DNA from: Streptomyces sp. M41(2017) | GTDB lineage: Bacteria; Actinomycetota; Actinomycetes; Streptomycetales; Streptomycetaceae | Assembly: GCF_002078175.1 (NCBI RefSeq) | Contig: NZ_MWFK01000001.1 | Coordinates: forward strand, 1,984,001-2,048,000 | Length of the DNA: 64,000 bases | Reading direction: 5' to 3' | Part shown: positions 26,069-35,181 of the stretch, piece after piece | Layout of the letters: the number at the start of each line of letters is the position of its first letter | Position numbering within the stretch: the stretch's first letter is position 1 | Program-made: the position numbers and the translations under genes | The notes under the pieces: model-generated | Seen by the model: only the letters and a program-made list of their open reading frames with translations | What the model was told of the DNA's origin: nothing | Database searches by the model: none

Positions 26069-27601
26069 ATGACGACTCGCGACGCACGATCCGCAGAGCG
26101 CTCGGCCGTGAAGGGGAACGGAGCGCGCCGGGTGTTTCCGCCCGCCGGGCCGCAGCGGGTGCTCGCTCTCGCGCAACTGAGCAACTCCGTGGGTGACGGC
26201 GCCTACTACGTGACGTCCGCGCTCTACTTCACGCACGTCGTGGGGCTGTCCGCCGAGCGGGTCGGCCTCGGGTTGACGGTGGCGTGGGCGATCGGCTCGC
26301 TGGTGGGGGTGCCGCTGGGCCGGCTCGCCGACCGGCGCGGGCCGCGCGGCACCGCTGTCCTGCTGGCACTCGCCACCGCCACGGCGGTCGCGTCCTTCCT
26401 GCTCGTCCGCGGATTCCTCCCCTTCGTCCTCGCGGCCTGCGCCTACGCCTCGGCCCAGTCGGGACTCGGAGCCGCGCGCCAGGCGCTGCTCGCCTCCCTG
26501 ATACCGGCCGGCGCGCGCACCGGACTGCTCGCACACCTCCAGTCGACGCTGAACGCCGGTCTGGCGGTGGGCGCGGGCCTCGGCGGTCTCGCCCTGCACG
26601 CCGGGACCCGGTCCGCCTACCTCGGGGTGTTCGCGCTGGACGCGGTGAGTTTCCTGGTGTGCGCAGCCCTGCTGCGGCAGTTGCCGTCGGTCGAGCCCGC
26701 CCGGGTGGAGCGGACGGACGGGAGGCTCGAGGCCGGTCGCGCCGGCGAGAGTCCTCGGGACGGTCGGGGCGGGCGCAGCGGTCGGGGGAGTGAGCGGGGC
26801 TCGGCGGACGGTGTGCTGCGCGACCGTCCCTACGTGCTGGTCACGTTCCTCAACACCGTGCTGTTGCTGCGGATGCCGCTTCTCAGTCTCGGCATACCGC
26901 TGTGGATCACGGAGCGCACCGAGGCGCCCGCCTGGCTGGTCTCCGCGTTGTTCGTGCTCAACACCGCGGCGGTGATGGTGTTCCAGGTGCGGATGGCCCG
27001 CGGTGTGACGGGACTCGTCACGGCGACCCGCTCGATCCGGCGGTCCGGGCTCGTGATGCTGGCGTCCTGCACGGTGTTCGCCCTGTCGTCCGGCGTCTCC
27101 CCCTGGATCGCGGCTGCCGTCCTCGTGGCGGGTGCGGTGCTCCAGGTCGTCGCCGAGATGCAGCACTCGGCGGGCTCCTGGCAACTCGCGTTCGACCTCG
27201 CCCCCGCCGACCGCATGGGCGAGTACCAGGGTTTCTTCGGCACGGGGGTCACGGTGGCGCGGACCATGGGCCCGCTCGTCCTGACGGCCCTGCTGGTCGG
27301 TTGGGGGACGCCGGGCTGGCTGTTGCTCGGCGGCCTGATGCTCGGTGCGTCGTACGCGATGGGCCCGGCGACCCGGTGGGCTGCCTCCCGCAGTTCGGTG
27401 CGGCCGGAGCGGCCGGCCGGCGCCGATCACCGGGAGGCGGCCGGACGGGAGGCGTCCGAGAACGCGCGCCGAGAGGGTGGGCGGGAGTTCCGGAGGGGTG
27501 AGGTGGGCCGTCGAGAGGGCGGGGTGCGCCACCCGAAGGGCGGGAACCGGATGCGGCTCGCGCCGGCCGGCGCCGCCGGGGCGCAGGGCGCGGAGTGCTG
27601 A
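26069..27601 (+). CDS. MFS transporter (drug/metabolite exporter type)
   Basis: 510 residues with about 12 hydrophobic helices between residues 35 and 435. The loop after helix 2 carries the MFS signature (GRLADRRGPRG, about 86-96). A charged cytoplasmic loop (about 210-250) splits the halves, and a 70-residue Arg/Glu/Gly-rich hydrophilic tail follows the last helix. Start ATG 26069 lacks a ribosome site, so a leaderless message is likely. Substrate unknown. Downstream of a MocR-type regulator on the same strand, convergent with an RsbW-like gene. Confidence 0.9.
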   Translation: MTTRDARSAERSAVKGNGARRVFPPAGPQRVLALAQLSNSVGDGAYYVTSALYFTHVVGLSAERVGLGLTVAWAIGSLVGVPLGRLADRRGPRGTAVLLALATATAVASFLLVRGFLPFVLAACAYASAQSGLGAARQALLASLIPAGARTGLLAHLQSTLNAGLAVGAGLGGLALHAGTRSAYLGVFALDAVSFLVCAALLRQLPSVEPARVERTDGRLEAGRAGESPRDGRGGRSGRGSERGSADGVLRDRPYVLVTFLNTVLLLRMPLLSLGIPLWITERTEAPAWLVSALFVLNTAAVMVFQVRMARGVTGLVTATRSIRRSGLVMLASCTVFALSSGVSPWIAAAVLVAGAVLQVVAEMQHSAGSWQLAFDLAPADRMGEYQGFFGTGVTVARTMGPLVLTALLVGWGTPGWLLLGGLMLGASYAMGPATRWAASRSSVRPERPAGADHREAAGREASENARREGGREFRRGEVGRREGGVRHPKGGNRMRLAPAGAAGAQGAEC

Positions 27602-27617
27602 GCGGAGGACCGCGCTG

Positions 27618-28073
27618 CTAGGCAGGCAGCAGGGAGGGGGAGTTCCTCCACTTGAGGATCTTGTCGAAGCTGACCACCGCGCCGCCCGGACCCGGGTTGT
27701 TGCCGAACTGGACGTGGTCGGCGAGCTCCTGGATCAGGCCGAGGCCCCGCCCGTGTTCGGCGTCCTGGTCGGCGGGGCGCAGTGCGGGGCGGGCGGTCCC
27801 GCCGGGGAAGCCGGGGCCGGAGTCGCTGACCTCGATGCGGCACTGGTCGCCGTCGAGGTAGGCGGTCACCCGGTACGCCTCGCCGGCGGCGCCCCGCGCG
27901 GTGGCCCCACCGTGCTCGACGGCATTGGCGCAGGCCTCGGTGAGGGCGACGGAGAGGTCATAGGAGACGTCGGGGTCGACACCGGCGCTCTCCATCGTGC
28001 CGAGCAGCAGACGTCGGGCGAGGGGAACGCTCGCAGCCTCGCGCCGCAGATGGAGTGACCACCAGATGCTCAT
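27618..28073 (-). CDS. RsbW-like ATP-binding protein
   Basis: 151 residues, a complete GHKL ATPase: N box LTEACANAVEHG, G1 box DSGPGF, G2 box GRGLGLIQELAD. This is the anti-sigma/serine kinase-like type. The start at ATG 28073 has GGGAGG with a 7-nt spacer; upstream in-frame codons encode no conserved sequence. No sigma factor gene is adjacent. It is divergent from the copper operon. Confidence 0.88.
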   Translation of the reverse strand: MSIWWSLHLRREAASVPLARRLLLGTMESAGVDPDVSYDLSVALTEACANAVEHGGATARGAAGEAYRVTAYLDGDQCRIEVSDSGPGFPGGTARPALRPADQDAEHGRGLGLIQELADHVQFGNNPGPGGAVVSFDKILKWRNSPSLLPA

Positions 28074-28325
28074 GCTCCAGCCTCCCGGCCGCGGCTCGAC
28101 GTACCGATACGTATTGCCGCAAGCACCCGTGCGCAATCGCATACGTCCGAGGACGGCGCCCATACGGCGGACGCGCGAGTGCCGGAGGCCGGTGTATGCG
28201 GTTGCGAGTCGACGTACGGAAGTTCGTGTTCCGGTCCAAGGCGGCGTTGCGGACAGAGCGGTCGTACCTCACCTTGTGGACCTGCCGTGGGTGACGGGTG
28301 GGCCCAGTGCGATGATGAGCCCGCC

Positions 28326-29162
28326 ATGACTGCCCCCCACCAGCGTTCGGCGCCCTCCGGAGCCGACCTCCGGATCCTCAGGGCCGCGGTGTTCGCCGCG
28401 GTCTGTGTCGCGCTGGCCGCGGCCGGTCATGGCATCGCCTCCTGTGCCGTGGTTCCGCTGTGGACCCTGGGCGTCGGCTTCCTCGTGGTGTTCACCGTCG
28501 CCGTCACACTGGCGGGGCGGGAGCGCGCGCTGCCCGGCATCGTGGCGGTCCTCGCGGTCGGCCAGACGGCGTTGCACACGCTGTTCGGGTTCAGCCAGCA
28601 CGCGGGCGCCACGGCCAGCGGTTCCATGGGCTCGATGACATCGAGCATGCCGGTGTCGGACGCCACCCTGGTGGCCCGGGCCGCCCGCCTGGTGTGCGGT
28701 ACGACCGCCGCGGCGATCAGTCCCGCACACGCCCAGAAGCTCCTCGCCGACGCGCGGCTCGATACGGGCACGGGCGGCATGACGGCGTCCATGGGGCATG
28801 CCACGGACGCGGTGCCGGTCGGCGGCGACGTCGCGATGCCGATGCTGCCCTCCCTGCCGATGCTGCTCGGCCACGTCCTCGCGGCCGTCGCCGCCGGATG
28901 GGTGCTGCGCCGCGGCGATCTGGCGCTGCTCCGCCTCATGCGGCTGTCGGCGCAGGGTGTCGCCGAAGGGGCGCTCGTACGGTCGTTGCGCGCCGCTCTG
29001 ACGCTCGTACGCGCGCTGCGCACGGGCCTTCAGGGGGCGCCCGAGATCGCCCGCCCGCGTCGTAGCGCGCCCCGTACGCTCCGCGCTCCGCGGACGACCG
29101 CCCTCCAGCACACAGTGGTCCGACGCGGACCACCCGTCTCCGCTCTCTCCCTCGCCGCCTGA
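28326..29162 (+). CDS. Integral membrane protein of the copper cluster, His/Met-rich
   Basis: 278 residues with four predicted transmembrane helices (about 17-37, 45-65, 72-90, 178-198). Conserved-looking His residues flank helices (AAGHGIA, LHTLFGFSQHAG, LLGHVLAA), and the long external loop is rich in Met (GSMGSMTSSM, GGMTASMGHATD, VAMPMLP), which would suit Cu(I) binding. The C-terminal 75 residues are Arg/Ala-rich and likely cytoplasmic. I do not recognise a named family. Position directly before ycnI and sco suggests a role in copper handling; that is inference from context and composition. Confidence 0.8.
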   Translation: MTAPHQRSAPSGADLRILRAAVFAAVCVALAAAGHGIASCAVVPLWTLGVGFLVVFTVAVTLAGRERALPGIVAVLAVGQTALHTLFGFSQHAGATASGSMGSMTSSMPVSDATLVARAARLVCGTTAAAISPAHAQKLLADARLDTGTGGMTASMGHATDAVPVGGDVAMPMLPSLPMLLGHVLAAVAAGWVLRRGDLALLRLMRLSAQGVAEGALVRSLRAALTLVRALRTGLQGAPEIARPRRSAPRTLRAPRTTALQHTVVRRGPPVSALSLAA

Positions 29163-29370
29163 CACGACGCGCCACCTCACCGAGCCGGCAGCCCGAAGTC
29201 CCCACATCCAGGGACATATCGGGCCTCCCGGACTCTCCCGGAGGGACGCGGTCGTGCCGCACGCGCGCGTACCCGCCGGGTCTCCCGGGCGCGGGCCCAC
29301 CCCGCACCGGAACGCCGAGGCGTTCGCGCGTCCCCTTCGTCATCGAACTGAGAGTGGAGTGTTCCCTTCC

Positions 29371-30114
29371 ATGAAGGCTTCTCGTATCGCCGCCGTCGGC
29401 ACCGTCGCCGCCTCGGCCGTTCTCGTCCTGTCCGCCGCGCCCGCGTTCGCGCACGTCAGCGTCTCGCCCGACGGAGCGGCGGCCAAGGGCGGCTACGCCG
29501 TCGTGAACTTCAAGGTTCCTAACGAGCGCGACGACGCCTCGACCACCAAGCTCGAGGTGAACCTCCCGACGGACCACCCGCTCGCCTCGGTCATGCCGCA
29601 GCCGGTGCAGGGATGGAACGTCGAGGTCACCAAGTCCAAACTGGACAAGCCGGTGACCCTGCACGGCGAGAAGATCGACGAAGCCGTCACCAAGGTCACC
29701 TGGACCGCCGACGGCAAGGGCATCCAGCCGGGCTTCTTCCAGAAGTTCCCGCTCTCCGTCGGCGCGCTGCCCGAGGACACCGACCAGCTCGTCTTCAAGG
29801 CGATCCAGACGTACGACAACAAGGAGGTCGTGCGCTGGATCGAGCCGCAGAAGGAGGGCGCCGAGGAGCCGGAGAACCCGGCGCCGGTGCTGGCCCTGTC
29901 GGCCGCGACCGAGGACCACCACGGCTCCGCCGGTGCCGAGGACGCCTCCGACACGGAGAAGTCCGACGGCGCCGCGAAGGACACCGACCAGGCGGCCGCC
30001 TCCTCGGACGGCAGCGACACGACCGCACGGGTTCTCGGCGTCGTGGGCATCGTCGTCGGCGCGCTGGGCGTGGCGTACGGCGTGTTCGCCAACCGTCGGC
30101 GTACGAACGCCTGA
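29371..30114 (+). CDS. YcnI family (DUF1775) copper-binding exported protein
   Basis: 247 residues. Signal peptide (about 1-28) is cleaved so that the mature protein starts with His (AFA-HVSVSP), as in YcnI proteins, where the N-terminal His forms part of a Cu site. The DUF1775 domain (about 28-170) includes the conserved Trp in PVQGWNVEV and the VKWTA-like VTWTADGKGI. A disordered Asp/Ser/Ala linker and a C-terminal transmembrane helix (about 218-240) followed by RRR anchor it outside the membrane. Next in line are Sco and PCuAC, so it probably feeds copper to them. Confidence 0.93.
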   Translation: MKASRIAAVGTVAASAVLVLSAAPAFAHVSVSPDGAAAKGGYAVVNFKVPNERDDASTTKLEVNLPTDHPLASVMPQPVQGWNVEVTKSKLDKPVTLHGEKIDEAVTKVTWTADGKGIQPGFFQKFPLSVGALPEDTDQLVFKAIQTYDNKEVVRWIEPQKEGAEEPENPAPVLALSAATEDHHGSAGAEDASDTEKSDGAAKDTDQAAASSDGSDTTARVLGVVGIVVGALGVAYGVFANRRRTNA

Positions 30115-30313
30115 GACGCCGCTCGGCGTCCGAGGCACTGAGACACACCCGCCTCGGTGCGCACCGGAGGGCCGCGGGAACGCGGCTCTCCGGACGGGTC
30201 CGACTCGGCCTCCGGCCGGTCCGGCACGGCTCTCCCGCCCTGCCGGACCTGGCCCTTCGGCCGCGAACGACCCCCGGTGCGCGCCAAGGCACTCACATCT
30301 GGGACATTTTTCT

Positions 30314-30967
30314 ATGCGCAAGAAGACGTACGCGGTGGCCGCCCTGTTCGCAGCCGCCGCTCTGACCCTCTCCGCCTGCGGCAGCGGCGACGACAGCAAC
30401 AAGCCCGTCGCCGACGTGTCCGTCGCCGCCGACTCGGGCAAGGCCGCGACGGTCCTCGACCAGCCGTTCGAGAAGCCGGACCTCGTGCTCACGGACACGA
30501 ACGGCAAGAAGTTCGACCTGCGCGCGCAGACCAAGGGCCGGCCCACGCTGGTCTACTTCGGCTACACGCACTGCCCCGACGTCTGCCCGCTGACGATGAA
30601 CAACCTGGCCGTCGCCAAGAAGCAGCTGCCCAAGGCCGAGCAGGACAAGCTGCGCGTCGTGTTCGTCACCACCGACCCCGACCGCGACACCCCCGCGGCG
30701 CTCCGCACCTGGCTCAAGGGAATCGACTCCGACTTCATCGGCCTGACCGGTGACTTCTCCACCATCCAGGCCGGCGCCCGCACGCTGGGCATCTCCATCG
30801 AGCCGACCTCGAAGGACAAGAACGGCAAGCTCGTCTCCGTGCACGGCACCCAGGTCATCGCGTTCTCGCCGAAGACCGACGGAGGCTATGTGCTGTACGG
30901 CGAGGACGCCACGGTCGACGATTACACCAAGGACCTTCCCAAGATCGTCGAGGGGAAGAACCCGTGA
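30314..30967 (+). CDS. sco: Sco1/SenC family copper metallochaperone (lipoprotein)
   Basis: 217 residues. Lipoprotein signal with lipobox LSAC (Cys 22), then a thioredoxin-like Sco domain: YFGYTHCPDVCP gives the CxxxC copper ligands and VHGTQVI supplies the His ligand. Sco proteins deliver Cu to the CuA site of cytochrome oxidase and, in Streptomyces lividans, are needed for copper-dependent morphogenesis. The ATG at 30314 follows a weak ribosome site. The PCuAC gene overlaps its stop by GTGA, so the two are translationally coupled. Confidence 0.95.
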   Translation: MRKKTYAVAALFAAAALTLSACGSGDDSNKPVADVSVAADSGKAATVLDQPFEKPDLVLTDTNGKKFDLRAQTKGRPTLVYFGYTHCPDVCPLTMNNLAVAKKQLPKAEQDKLRVVFVTTDPDRDTPAALRTWLKGIDSDFIGLTGDFSTIQAGARTLGISIEPTSKDKNGKLVSVHGTQVIAFSPKTDGGYVLYGEDATVDDYTKDLPKIVEGKNP

Positions 30968-31464
30968 GGCGCCGTCCCGGCCGCCCGGCCCGGCCCCTGA
31001 CTCTCGGCGCCCTGGTCATAGCCGCGGCATTGACGCTCGCGGGCTGCGGCTCGGGCGACGGCGACTCCTCGGGTTCGCTGTCCTCCTCGGGCCGGCCCGA
31101 CCTCAGGATCACCGGCGCCTACATGCCCGCCCCGAGCATGGCCACCATGGCGGCGGGGTTCTTCACCGTCACCAACTCCGGTGGTGCCGACCGGCTGACC
31201 TCCGTCACCAGCGACCTCTCGGACGACGTGACGCTCCACTCCACCAAGGACGGCGCGATGGAGGAGGAGAAGTCCTTCGCCGTGCCCGCCCACGGCACCC
31301 TGGACTTCGCGAGCGGCGGCAACCACCTCATGTTCGCAAAGCTCACCCACAAGCCCCGGGAGGGCGAGAAGGTGGCTCTGGAACTGCACTTCGCCACGTC
31401 CGGCACGGTGAAGGTCTCCATGCCGGTGAAGTCCGCGACCTACAACCCCGACTCCGGGCACTGA
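30964..31464 (+). CDS. PCu(A)C-type extracytoplasmic copper chaperone (ECuC-like lipoprotein)
   Basis: 166 residues. Lipobox LAGC near residue 28, then the PCuAC domain: H-x10-M (VTLHSTKDGAMEEE) and the downstream His-Leu-Met (GGNHLMFAKL), together the Cu(I) site of this family. It works with Sco; in S. lividans the Sco/ECuC pair passes copper on the outer face of the membrane. Starts with GTG overlapping the sco stop. The CopC-CopD gene follows after 13 nt. Confidence 0.95.
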   Translation: MRRRPGRPARPLTLGALVIAAALTLAGCGSGDGDSSGSLSSSGRPDLRITGAYMPAPSMATMAAGFFTVTNSGGADRLTSVTSDLSDDVTLHSTKDGAMEEEKSFAVPAHGTLDFASGGNHLMFAKLTHKPREGEKVALELHFATSGTVKVSMPVKSATYNPDSGH

Positions 31465-31477
31465 GGGAGGCACTACC

Positions 31478-33583
31478 GTGACACCGACCATCGCCCCCCG
31501 CTTCCGGACCCTCCTGCTGCTTTTCCTCGCCGTCGCCGGCGCACTCCTGGCGGGCGCCGCGCCCGCTTCCGCGCACGCCGCGCTGACCGGGAGCGATCCG
31601 CAGCAGGGGACGGTGGTCGCCGAGGCACCCACGCAGATCTCGCTCACCTTCTCCGAGCAGGTCTCGATGAACGACAGCTCGCTGCGGGTCCTCGACCCCA
31701 AGGGCAAGCGGGTCGACACCGGCGGTCCCAGCGACCTGGGCGGCAGCACGTACGGCGTGAAGCTCCACGCGGGCCTGCCCGACGGCACGTTCACCGTGAC
31801 CTACCAGGTGGTGTCGGCCGACAGCCATCCCGTCTCGGGCGCCTTCACCTTCTCCATCGGCGCGCCCTCGCAGACCTCCGTCGCCGCGTCGGGCCAGGAC
31901 GTCGGGGGCGGAGTGGTGGGCTTCCTCTACGGAGCCGGCCGCTACTTCTCGTACGCCGGGTTCATCCTGCTCGTCGGTGGCGCCGCGTTCGTGCTGGGCT
32001 GCTGGCAGCGCGGGTCCGGGGTGCGGCCGGTGCAGCGTCTCGTGGTCGCCGGCTGGCTCACCCTGACGGTCTCCACGCTCGCCCTGCTGCTCCTGCGCGG
32101 TTCGTACGTCGGGTCCGGCAAGGTCGGCGACATCTTCGACCTGAATCTGCTCGCACAGGTGCTCCAGACCAAGCCTGGCGCCGCGCTGGTCTCGCGGCTG
32201 CTGCTGCTCGCCGCGGCGGCCCTGTTCATCGCCGTGCTGTTCGGCGCGTACGCCAAGCGGGACGAGGACGCGCGCGCGGCCGCCGAGGCACTGGCCGTCG
32301 CCACCAGGAAGGCGAACGGCACCAAGAGCGGCCGGGCCAAGGGAACGCGCACCAAGGCTGCCGGGGCGAAGTCCGTCGGCGCCAAGGCGACCGGCGGGAA
32401 GACGGCGATCACGAAGACGCCCGCCCCCGAGTCCGCCGAGGAGACGGACGGGACGGACCTCACCCCCGATCCCGCCACGGAGGCGGCCGACCTGGCCGCC
32501 GAGAAGAAGGACCTCACCTTCGGACTCGCCATCGGCGGGGTGGTCGTGGCGGCGGGACTCGCCGCGAGCTGGGCCATGGCCGAGCACGCGTCCACCGGTA
32601 TACAGGCGGGCATCGCCATGCCCGTCGACGTACTGCACCTGCTGGCCGTCGCCGTCTGGCTCGGCGGCCTGACGACCCTCCTGGTGGCCCTGTTCCGGGC
32701 ACCGGCGGCGGAGCAGATCGAGGCCGCGGCCGTCCACCGCTTCTCCCGCCTCGCGTTCGGGAGCGTCCTCGTCCTGGTGGCGACCGGCGTCTACCAGTCG
32801 TGGCGGCAGGTCGGCTCCTGGGCGGCGTTCACCGACACGACGTACGGGCAGCTGCTGCTCGTCAAGATCGGTCTGGTGGCCGTGCTCGTGGGCGTCGCCT
32901 CGATCTCCCGGCGCTGGACGGGCGGGCTCGCGGAGGCGGTTCCCCGGGCCGTCGAGGCCGCGCGGGCGGAGCAGCGGCCGGCACGCAGGACGCCCACCAC
33001 CGTCCCCGCCGACTCCCGGCGGGCCGCCCAACTGGCCCGGCAGCAGGCCGCCGTGGACACCGCGCGCGCCCAGCGCGTCCGCGACGCCGATCCGAACCGC
33101 ACCGGCCTGCGCCGCTCGGTCCTCGCCGAGGCGGCCGTCGCGGTCGTCCTGCTGGCCGTCACGACCGCGCTGACGACCACCGAGCCGGGGCGCACCGAAG
33201 AGGCGGTCCAGCAGGCCAAGGGCGCCGCCGCCCAGCGGTCCGGCCCGCTGTCCCTGAAGATCCCCTTCGACACGGGCGGCCAGGACGGCAAGGGCACGGC
33301 CGAGGTCACGTTCGAGCCGGCCCGGGTCGGCGGCAACGAGATGCACGTCTTCGTGGTCCGCCCCAACGGGAAGGCCTTCGACGTGCCCGAGGTGAAGCTC
33401 GCCCTCACCCTCAAGGCGAAGGATGTCGGCCCGCTGCCCGTGACGCCCGACCGGATCGCCACGGGACACTGGTCGGCGAGCGATGTACAGATCCCCATGG
33501 CGGGCGACTGGAAGATCGCGGTGACCGTGCGCACCTCGGACATCGACCAGGTCACCGTGAACAAGAACGCGCAGATCGGCTGA
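31478..33583 (+). CDS. CopC-CopD fusion copper transport protein (YcnJ-like)
   Basis: 701 residues. After a signal peptide the mature end begins with His (ASAHAALTGSDPQ), followed by a CopC beta-sandwich (about 32-125, with VSADSHPVSGAFTF giving a second His), then a CopD membrane domain with about 8 helices (150-580) and a C-terminal external domain (about 580-701) ending in the DQVTVNKNAQI strand. A Lys/Ala-rich cytoplasmic loop (about 265-345) is unusually long. It is predicted to import or shuttle copper. GTG 31478 follows GGGAGG. The DyP gene follows 8 nt after the stop. Confidence 0.94.
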   Translation: MTPTIAPRFRTLLLLFLAVAGALLAGAAPASAHAALTGSDPQQGTVVAEAPTQISLTFSEQVSMNDSSLRVLDPKGKRVDTGGPSDLGGSTYGVKLHAGLPDGTFTVTYQVVSADSHPVSGAFTFSIGAPSQTSVAASGQDVGGGVVGFLYGAGRYFSYAGFILLVGGAAFVLGCWQRGSGVRPVQRLVVAGWLTLTVSTLALLLLRGSYVGSGKVGDIFDLNLLAQVLQTKPGAALVSRLLLLAAAALFIAVLFGAYAKRDEDARAAAEALAVATRKANGTKSGRAKGTRTKAAGAKSVGAKATGGKTAITKTPAPESAEETDGTDLTPDPATEAADLAAEKKDLTFGLAIGGVVVAAGLAASWAMAEHASTGIQAGIAMPVDVLHLLAVAVWLGGLTTLLVALFRAPAAEQIEAAAVHRFSRLAFGSVLVLVATGVYQSWRQVGSWAAFTDTTYGQLLLVKIGLVAVLVGVASISRRWTGGLAEAVPRAVEAARAEQRPARRTPTTVPADSRRAAQLARQQAAVDTARAQRVRDADPNRTGLRRSVLAEAAVAVVLLAVTTALTTTEPGRTEEAVQQAKGAAAQRSGPLSLKIPFDTGGQDGKGTAEVTFEPARVGGNEMHVFVVRPNGKAFDVPEVKLALTLKAKDVGPLPVTPDRIATGHWSASDVQIPMAGDWKIAVTVRTSDIDQVTVNKNAQIG

Positions 33584-33591
33584 ACCTGACC

Positions 33592-34959
33592 ATGGCTGAC
33601 CAGTCCACTCCCGGGACGTCCTCCGGCGCCCGCGAGGACGCCTCCGCGAAGGACGACTCCCCGAAGACCTCCCGAGCGACGGCTCCGGAGGCTTCCGCCG
33701 GTCCCTCGGAGCCGGCGGCCTCGTCGGAGACCCGCTCGGCGGGAGTCATGTCGCGGCGCCGGCTGCTCGGAACCGCCGGTGCGACAGGGCTCGCCCTCGG
33801 CGCGGGCGGGGCAGCCGTGGGCTACGCCGCCGCCCCCTCCGCGGACAAGGCCGTTCCGCTGGCTTCGGTGGGCATGGACACGGTGATGTTTCACGGGAAA
33901 CATCAGCCCGGCATCACCACCGCCCTCCAGGCGCGCGGCCATCTCGTCGCCTTCGACCTGGCGGCGGGCGCCGGCCGCCGGGAGGCCGCCGCCCTGCTGC
34001 GCCGCTGGTCGGCGACCGCGGAGCGGCTGATGGCGGGCGAGAGCGCGAGCCACGACGACACCGACGTCGCCCTCGACGCGGGCCCCTCGTCCCTGACCGT
34101 CACCTTCGGCTTCGGCCACAGCTTCTTCGCGCGTACGGGTCTGGAGAAGCAGCGCCCGGTCGCGCTGGACCCGCTGCCCGACTTCTCCTCCGACCGTCTC
34201 GACAAGGGGCGCAGCAACGGCGACCTGTGGGTGCAGATCGGGGCGAACGACGCCCTCGTCGCCTTCCACGCCCTGCGCGCCCTCCAGAAGGACGCGGGCA
34301 GCGCGGCACGGGTGCGCTGGCAGATGAACGGCTTCAACCGGTCCCCCGGCGCCACCGCGTCCCCCATGACCGCACGCAACCTGATGGGGCAGATCGACGG
34401 CACCCGCAATCCGAAGCCGTCCGAGCCCGACTTCGACGGGCGCGTCTTCGTGCCCGGCTCGGGCGACCCGGCCTGGATGGCGAACGGCTCGTACGCGGTC
34501 GTACGCCGGATCCGGATGCTGCTCGACGACTGGGAAAGGCTCTCGCGCAAGGCGCAGGAGGACGTCATCGGGCGGCGGAAGTCCACCGGGGCACCGCTCA
34601 GCGGCGGCACCGAGAAAACCGCGATGGACCTCGACAAGACCGACGCCGACGGGAACCTGGTCGTCCCCATCAACGCGCACGCCCGGATCACCCGGCCCGA
34701 CCAGAACGGCGGTGCCACGATGCTGCGCCGTCCGTTCTCCTTCCACGACGGCATCGACGCGGACGGGGTGCCCGACGCCGGGCTGCTCTTCGTGTGCTGG
34801 CAGGCCGACCCGTTGCGCGGCTTCGTCCCCGTCCAGCGCAAGCTCGACCGTGGTGACGCCCTCTCCGACTTCGTCCGGCACGAGTCGAGCGGCCTGTTCG
34901 CGGTGCCGGGCGGAGCGGCGCGCGGGGAGTACGTGGGGCAGCGGCTCCTGGAAGGCTGA
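33592..34959 (+). CDS. dtpA: Tat-exported DyP-type heme peroxidase (DtpA/EfeB-like)
   Basis: 455 residues. An Ala/Ser/Glu-rich N-terminus of about 53 residues precedes a twin-arginine signal (SRRRLLGTAG). The peroxidase domain has FHGKHQPGI, the GxxDG motif as GQIDGTRNP (catalytic Asp) and NAHARITRPDQ (proximal heme His), then the GLLFVCWQADP and FVPVQRKL end. DyP enzymes use H2O2 to oxidise dyes and phenols; in S. lividans DtpA is co-encoded with Sco and ECuC and linked to GlxA maturation. The unusual length of the pre-Tat segment is noted. Codons 99-104 contain a 13/14 parS-like sequence. Confidence 0.94.
   Translation: MADQSTPGTSSGAREDASAKDDSPKTSRATAPEASAGPSEPAASSETRSAGVMSRRRLLGTAGATGLALGAGGAAVGYAAAPSADKAVPLASVGMDTVMFHGKHQPGITTALQARGHLVAFDLAAGAGRREAAALLRRWSATAERLMAGESASHDDTDVALDAGPSSLTVTFGFGHSFFARTGLEKQRPVALDPLPDFSSDRLDKGRSNGDLWVQIGANDALVAFHALRALQKDAGSAARVRWQMNGFNRSPGATASPMTARNLMGQIDGTRNPKPSEPDFDGRVFVPGSGDPAWMANGSYAVVRRIRMLLDDWERLSRKAQEDVIGRRKSTGAPLSGGTEKTAMDLDKTDADGNLVVPINAHARITRPDQNGGATMLRRPFSFHDGIDADGVPDAGLLFVCWQADPLRGFVPVQRKLDRGDALSDFVRHESSGLFAVPGGAARGEYVGQRLLEG
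33888..33901. promoter_or_regulatory. parS-like site inside dtpA (13 of 14 bases)
   Basis: GTTTCACGGGAAAC differs from parS GTTTCACGTGAAAC by one central base, and the arms extend as a perfect TGATGTTTC/GAAACATCA palindrome. It uses the rare codons TTT, AAA and CAT within a conserved peptide segment. It could be a weak ParB site or a decayed parS. Confidence 0.4.
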
Positions 34960-35181
34960 GCGACCCGGTCCGGTTGGCGTCCACCGGGCGCCCTGCACAC
35001 CTACCGTCCGCCGGGCGTTCGGCACAGCAACGGTCGTCCGGTCGTCCGGTGCAGGTCCCGTCGGCCCGCCCACCCGGCACAGTTCCCCGCGTCCGGTCCG
35101 GCGGGCCGGGTGGATTCACCCCTGGGTGCCCTGTTTCCACAGGGGTGAGCCTCGTGGGACGAGGCCCATTAGGGTGACGGT

